DNA from: Roseiflexaceae bacterium
Lineage (GTDB): Bacteria > Chloroflexota > Chloroflexia > Chloroflexales > Roseiflexaceae
Length of the DNA: 6,215 nt
NCBI GenBank assembly: GCA_947462525.1
Contig: CANHPK010000101.1
Span: 1-6,215, forward strand
Direction: 5' to 3'
The position numbers were made by a program, and so were the translations under genes. Positions 5,710 to 6,215 of this stretch are shown here, piece by piece (position 1 is the first letter of the stretch; each line of letters begins with the position of its first letter). Under the pieces are notes generated by a model that saw only the letters and a program-made list of their open reading frames with translations, was not told the DNA's origin and did not search any database.

Positions 5710-6215
5710 CTACAACAACTGCCCCTGCCCATCAGCCGCCGCGCGCTTGCCGCGTTTGGGGGCTGCAGGCGTCACATCGCGGGCCTCTTGGGCGGCGCGG
5801 GCGAGGTTCTCGTTTAGCAGGCGGCTGAGCAGCTCACGGCGGGCCGCGGGCGAGATGGTATAGCGCGTGCGGTCGTTCTCGGGCAGGGTGTCGACATCTA
5901 CAAAGCCGTGCGCGAGGTCGAGGTCGCTCCAGCCATACGCCGCCAATACCGCACTGTCCATGGCCACGTGCAAGGCCCGCAACTGCTCGATGTCGGCCTG
6001 GGCCTGCGCGGCGGTATAGGCCACGACCGATGCCCGGTGCTCGGCAGGTACACCCTCGGCCCGGGGGTCCTTACGCGCACGGGTGGCGTAGTGCTTGGCC
6101 AGGTCGGCCGGCAACGTGGGGGAGTGGAACAGATTGTAGACGTCGGTCAACCCCAGCCACAGCCGGAGCATCAGCATACGGCGGTGTTCGTGGTACTGCG
6201 CGCCGATGGCCGCCA
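5710..6215 (-). CDS. Type IIG/Eco57I-like DNA methyltransferase or restriction enzyme, C-terminal fragment
   Basis: The last 167 residues are visible; the frame stays open to the window edge, so the gene begins beyond it and the ATG codons near 6177 are internal. The visible part starts with AQYHEHRR and continues LMLRLWLGLTDVYNLFHSP, then IEQLRALHVAMDSAVLAAYGWSDLDLAHGF, RTRYTISPAARRELLSRLLNEN, and a basic tail with KRGKRAA. This order is what I know from the C-terminal end of very large adenine-specific DNA methyltransferases and fused restriction-modification proteins (Eco57I/MmeI-like, also PglX-like relatives). The methyltransferase domain itself is out of view, so methylation target and endonuclease activity cannot be judged. 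The gene is GC-rich, unlike the ATPase operon, with which it converges across a 144-bp gap. The exact subfamily is uncertain; BREX or DISARM methylases are alternatives. Confidence 0.72.
   Translation of the reverse strand, partial: AAIGAQYHEHRRMLMLRLWLGLTDVYNLFHSPTLPADLAKHYATRARKDPRAEGVPAEHRASVVAYTAAQAQADIEQLRALHVAMDSAVLAAYGWSDLDLAHGFVDVDTLPENDRTRYTISPAARRELLSRLLNENLARAAQEARDVTPAAPKRGKRAAADGQGQLL

Noticed and set aside
5577..5828. Plus-strand open frames of 68-83 codons at the right end
   Set aside because: They overlap the well-supported methyltransferase gene in antisense and begin with poor start sites. Only the short HsdS-like trace in the gap was kept as a low-interest note.
1..6215. 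CRISPR arrays, tRNA or rRNA genes, insertion sequences
   Set aside because: No regularly spaced repeats, cloverleaf-like segments, transposase motifs or terminal inverted repeats were seen on either strand. The Cas4-like domain of the DUF2779 protein is not evidence of a CRISPR locus.

Overview
The window looks like bacterial chromosome with moderately high GC flanks enclosing an accessory block of lower GC. The flanks (about 1-240 and 5700-6215) are rich in GC-ending codons, while the middle is clearly more AT-rich, most strongly in the first three quarters of the ATPase gene. The organism cannot be named from this sequence. Shine-Dalgarno sites of standard type (AGGAGG, GGGAGG) fit an ordinary bacterium.

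Layout, left to right. (a) 1-181, plus strand: the last 59 residues of a D-2-hydroxyacid dehydrogenase, followed by a strong hairpin. (b) 237-1709, minus strand: a DUF2779 protein with a Cas4-like cysteine-bearing N-terminal domain and an RNase H/DEDD-like C-terminal domain. (c) 1710-1972: a divergent control region with one promoter candidate for each side. (d) 1973-2617, plus: a GIY-YIG (T5orf172/MUG113 type) protein with a RAMA-like C-terminal domain. (e) 2760-4526 and 4528-5565, plus: a tightly coupled pair, an AAA/ABC-type ATPase with a DUF3696-like end and a 345-residue partner that I read, with limited confidence, as a PLD-like/MIT_C-like protein. (f) 5710-6215, minus: the C-terminal end of a large type IIG/Eco57I-like DNA methyltransferase or restriction enzyme, running off the window.

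Taken together the middle genes look like a defence or DNA-processing island: two predicted nuclease-type proteins transcribed divergently, an ATPase-plus-partner cassette, and a neighbouring restriction-modification gene. The ATPase/partner pair has the architecture of sensor-ATPase plus effector immune modules (compare PARIS, AbiL, Septu), but its partner does not look like the TOPRIM or HNH effectors known from those systems. It is the best candidate here for an undescribed system. The DUF2779 protein appears to have lost the catalytic E-x-K of its N-terminal nuclease-like domain while keeping its cysteines and its C-terminal exonuclease-like motifs.
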